From the NCBI GenBank assembly GCA_020025055.1, contig JAHHST010000035.1, forward strand, positions 1 through 14,946: a stretch of 14,946 nt of DNA, read 5' to 3'. Shown here one piece after another: positions 14,941 through 14,946 of the stretch. This DNA comes from Longicatena sp. GTDB taxonomy: Bacteria; Bacillota_I; Bacilli_A; Erysipelotrichales; Erysipelotrichaceae. The notes below the pieces were generated by a model. It made no database searches and was not told the origin of the DNA. It saw only the letters and a list, made by a program, of their open reading frames with translations. The stretch's first letter is position 1; each line of letters begins with the position of its first letter. The translations under genes and the position numbers were made by a program.

Positions 14941-14946
14941 ACTCCT
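14941..14946 (-). promoter_or_regulatory. Ribosome binding site of glgB
   Basis: AGGAGT on the minus strand, 7 nt before the ATG at 14933, at the last bases of the window. It confirms that glgB is complete at its 5' end. Confidence 0.7.

Noticed and set aside
1..14946. Mobile elements, tRNA or rRNA genes, CRISPR arrays, riboswitches
   Set aside because: No transposase or integrase, no terminal inverted repeats, no regularly spaced repeats and no cloverleaf were seen. All intergenic gaps are short and are accounted for by promoters, SD sites and terminators.

Overview
All ten real genes lie on the minus strand of an AT-rich window that uses the standard bacterial code, with Shine-Dalgarno (SD) sites of the AAGGAGG type and intrinsic terminators. 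The teichoic-acid genes (TagD, TagG, TagH, TagF-like) point to a Gram-positive Bacillota. The extreme AT bias together with glycogen genes would suit an anaerobic gut lineage such as Erysipelotrichia, but that placement is a guess and no marker gene here settles it. There is no mobile element, tRNA, rRNA or CRISPR array, and no gene-free stretch exceeds about 155 bases.

Layout in transcription order, from high to low coordinates: (1) glgB, glycogen branching enzyme, starting at the window edge. (2) gpsA, glycerol-3-phosphate dehydrogenase, with its own promoter directly behind the glgB stop and a strong terminator after it. (3) A six-gene unit from a promoter near 11.9 kb: membrane acyltransferase, tagG-like ABC permease, tagH-like ATPase, tagD, a tagF-like transferase, and a 797-residue fusion of a TagF-like domain to a GT4 glycosyltransferase. 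It closes with a 17-bp hairpin terminator. (4) A second short unit with a TagF-like and a TagB-like transferase, 2 nt apart. (5) glgP, glycogen phosphorylase, with its own promoter and a terminator at the window edge.

The middle genes fit one pathway. GpsA makes sn-glycerol-3-phosphate and TagD activates it to CDP-glycerol. Four transferases of the CDP-glycerol glycerophosphotransferase family (one TagB-like, two TagF-like, one fused to GT4) would prime and extend a poly(glycerol phosphate) chain, perhaps with sugar in or on it. TagGH would export the lipid-linked chain, and the acyltransferase may decorate it. The linkage-unit enzymes (TagO, TagA), an epimerase and the attachment ligase are not in the window. 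The whole block sits between two glycogen genes, which is its most unusual aspect.

Several start sites are placed by SD position: glgP at 2450, tagG at 10741 and tagH at 9913. The 4857 gene has a strong SD and ATG (4890) in its own frame but separated from it by a TGA. This is either a tiny leader peptide or a lost N-terminus.
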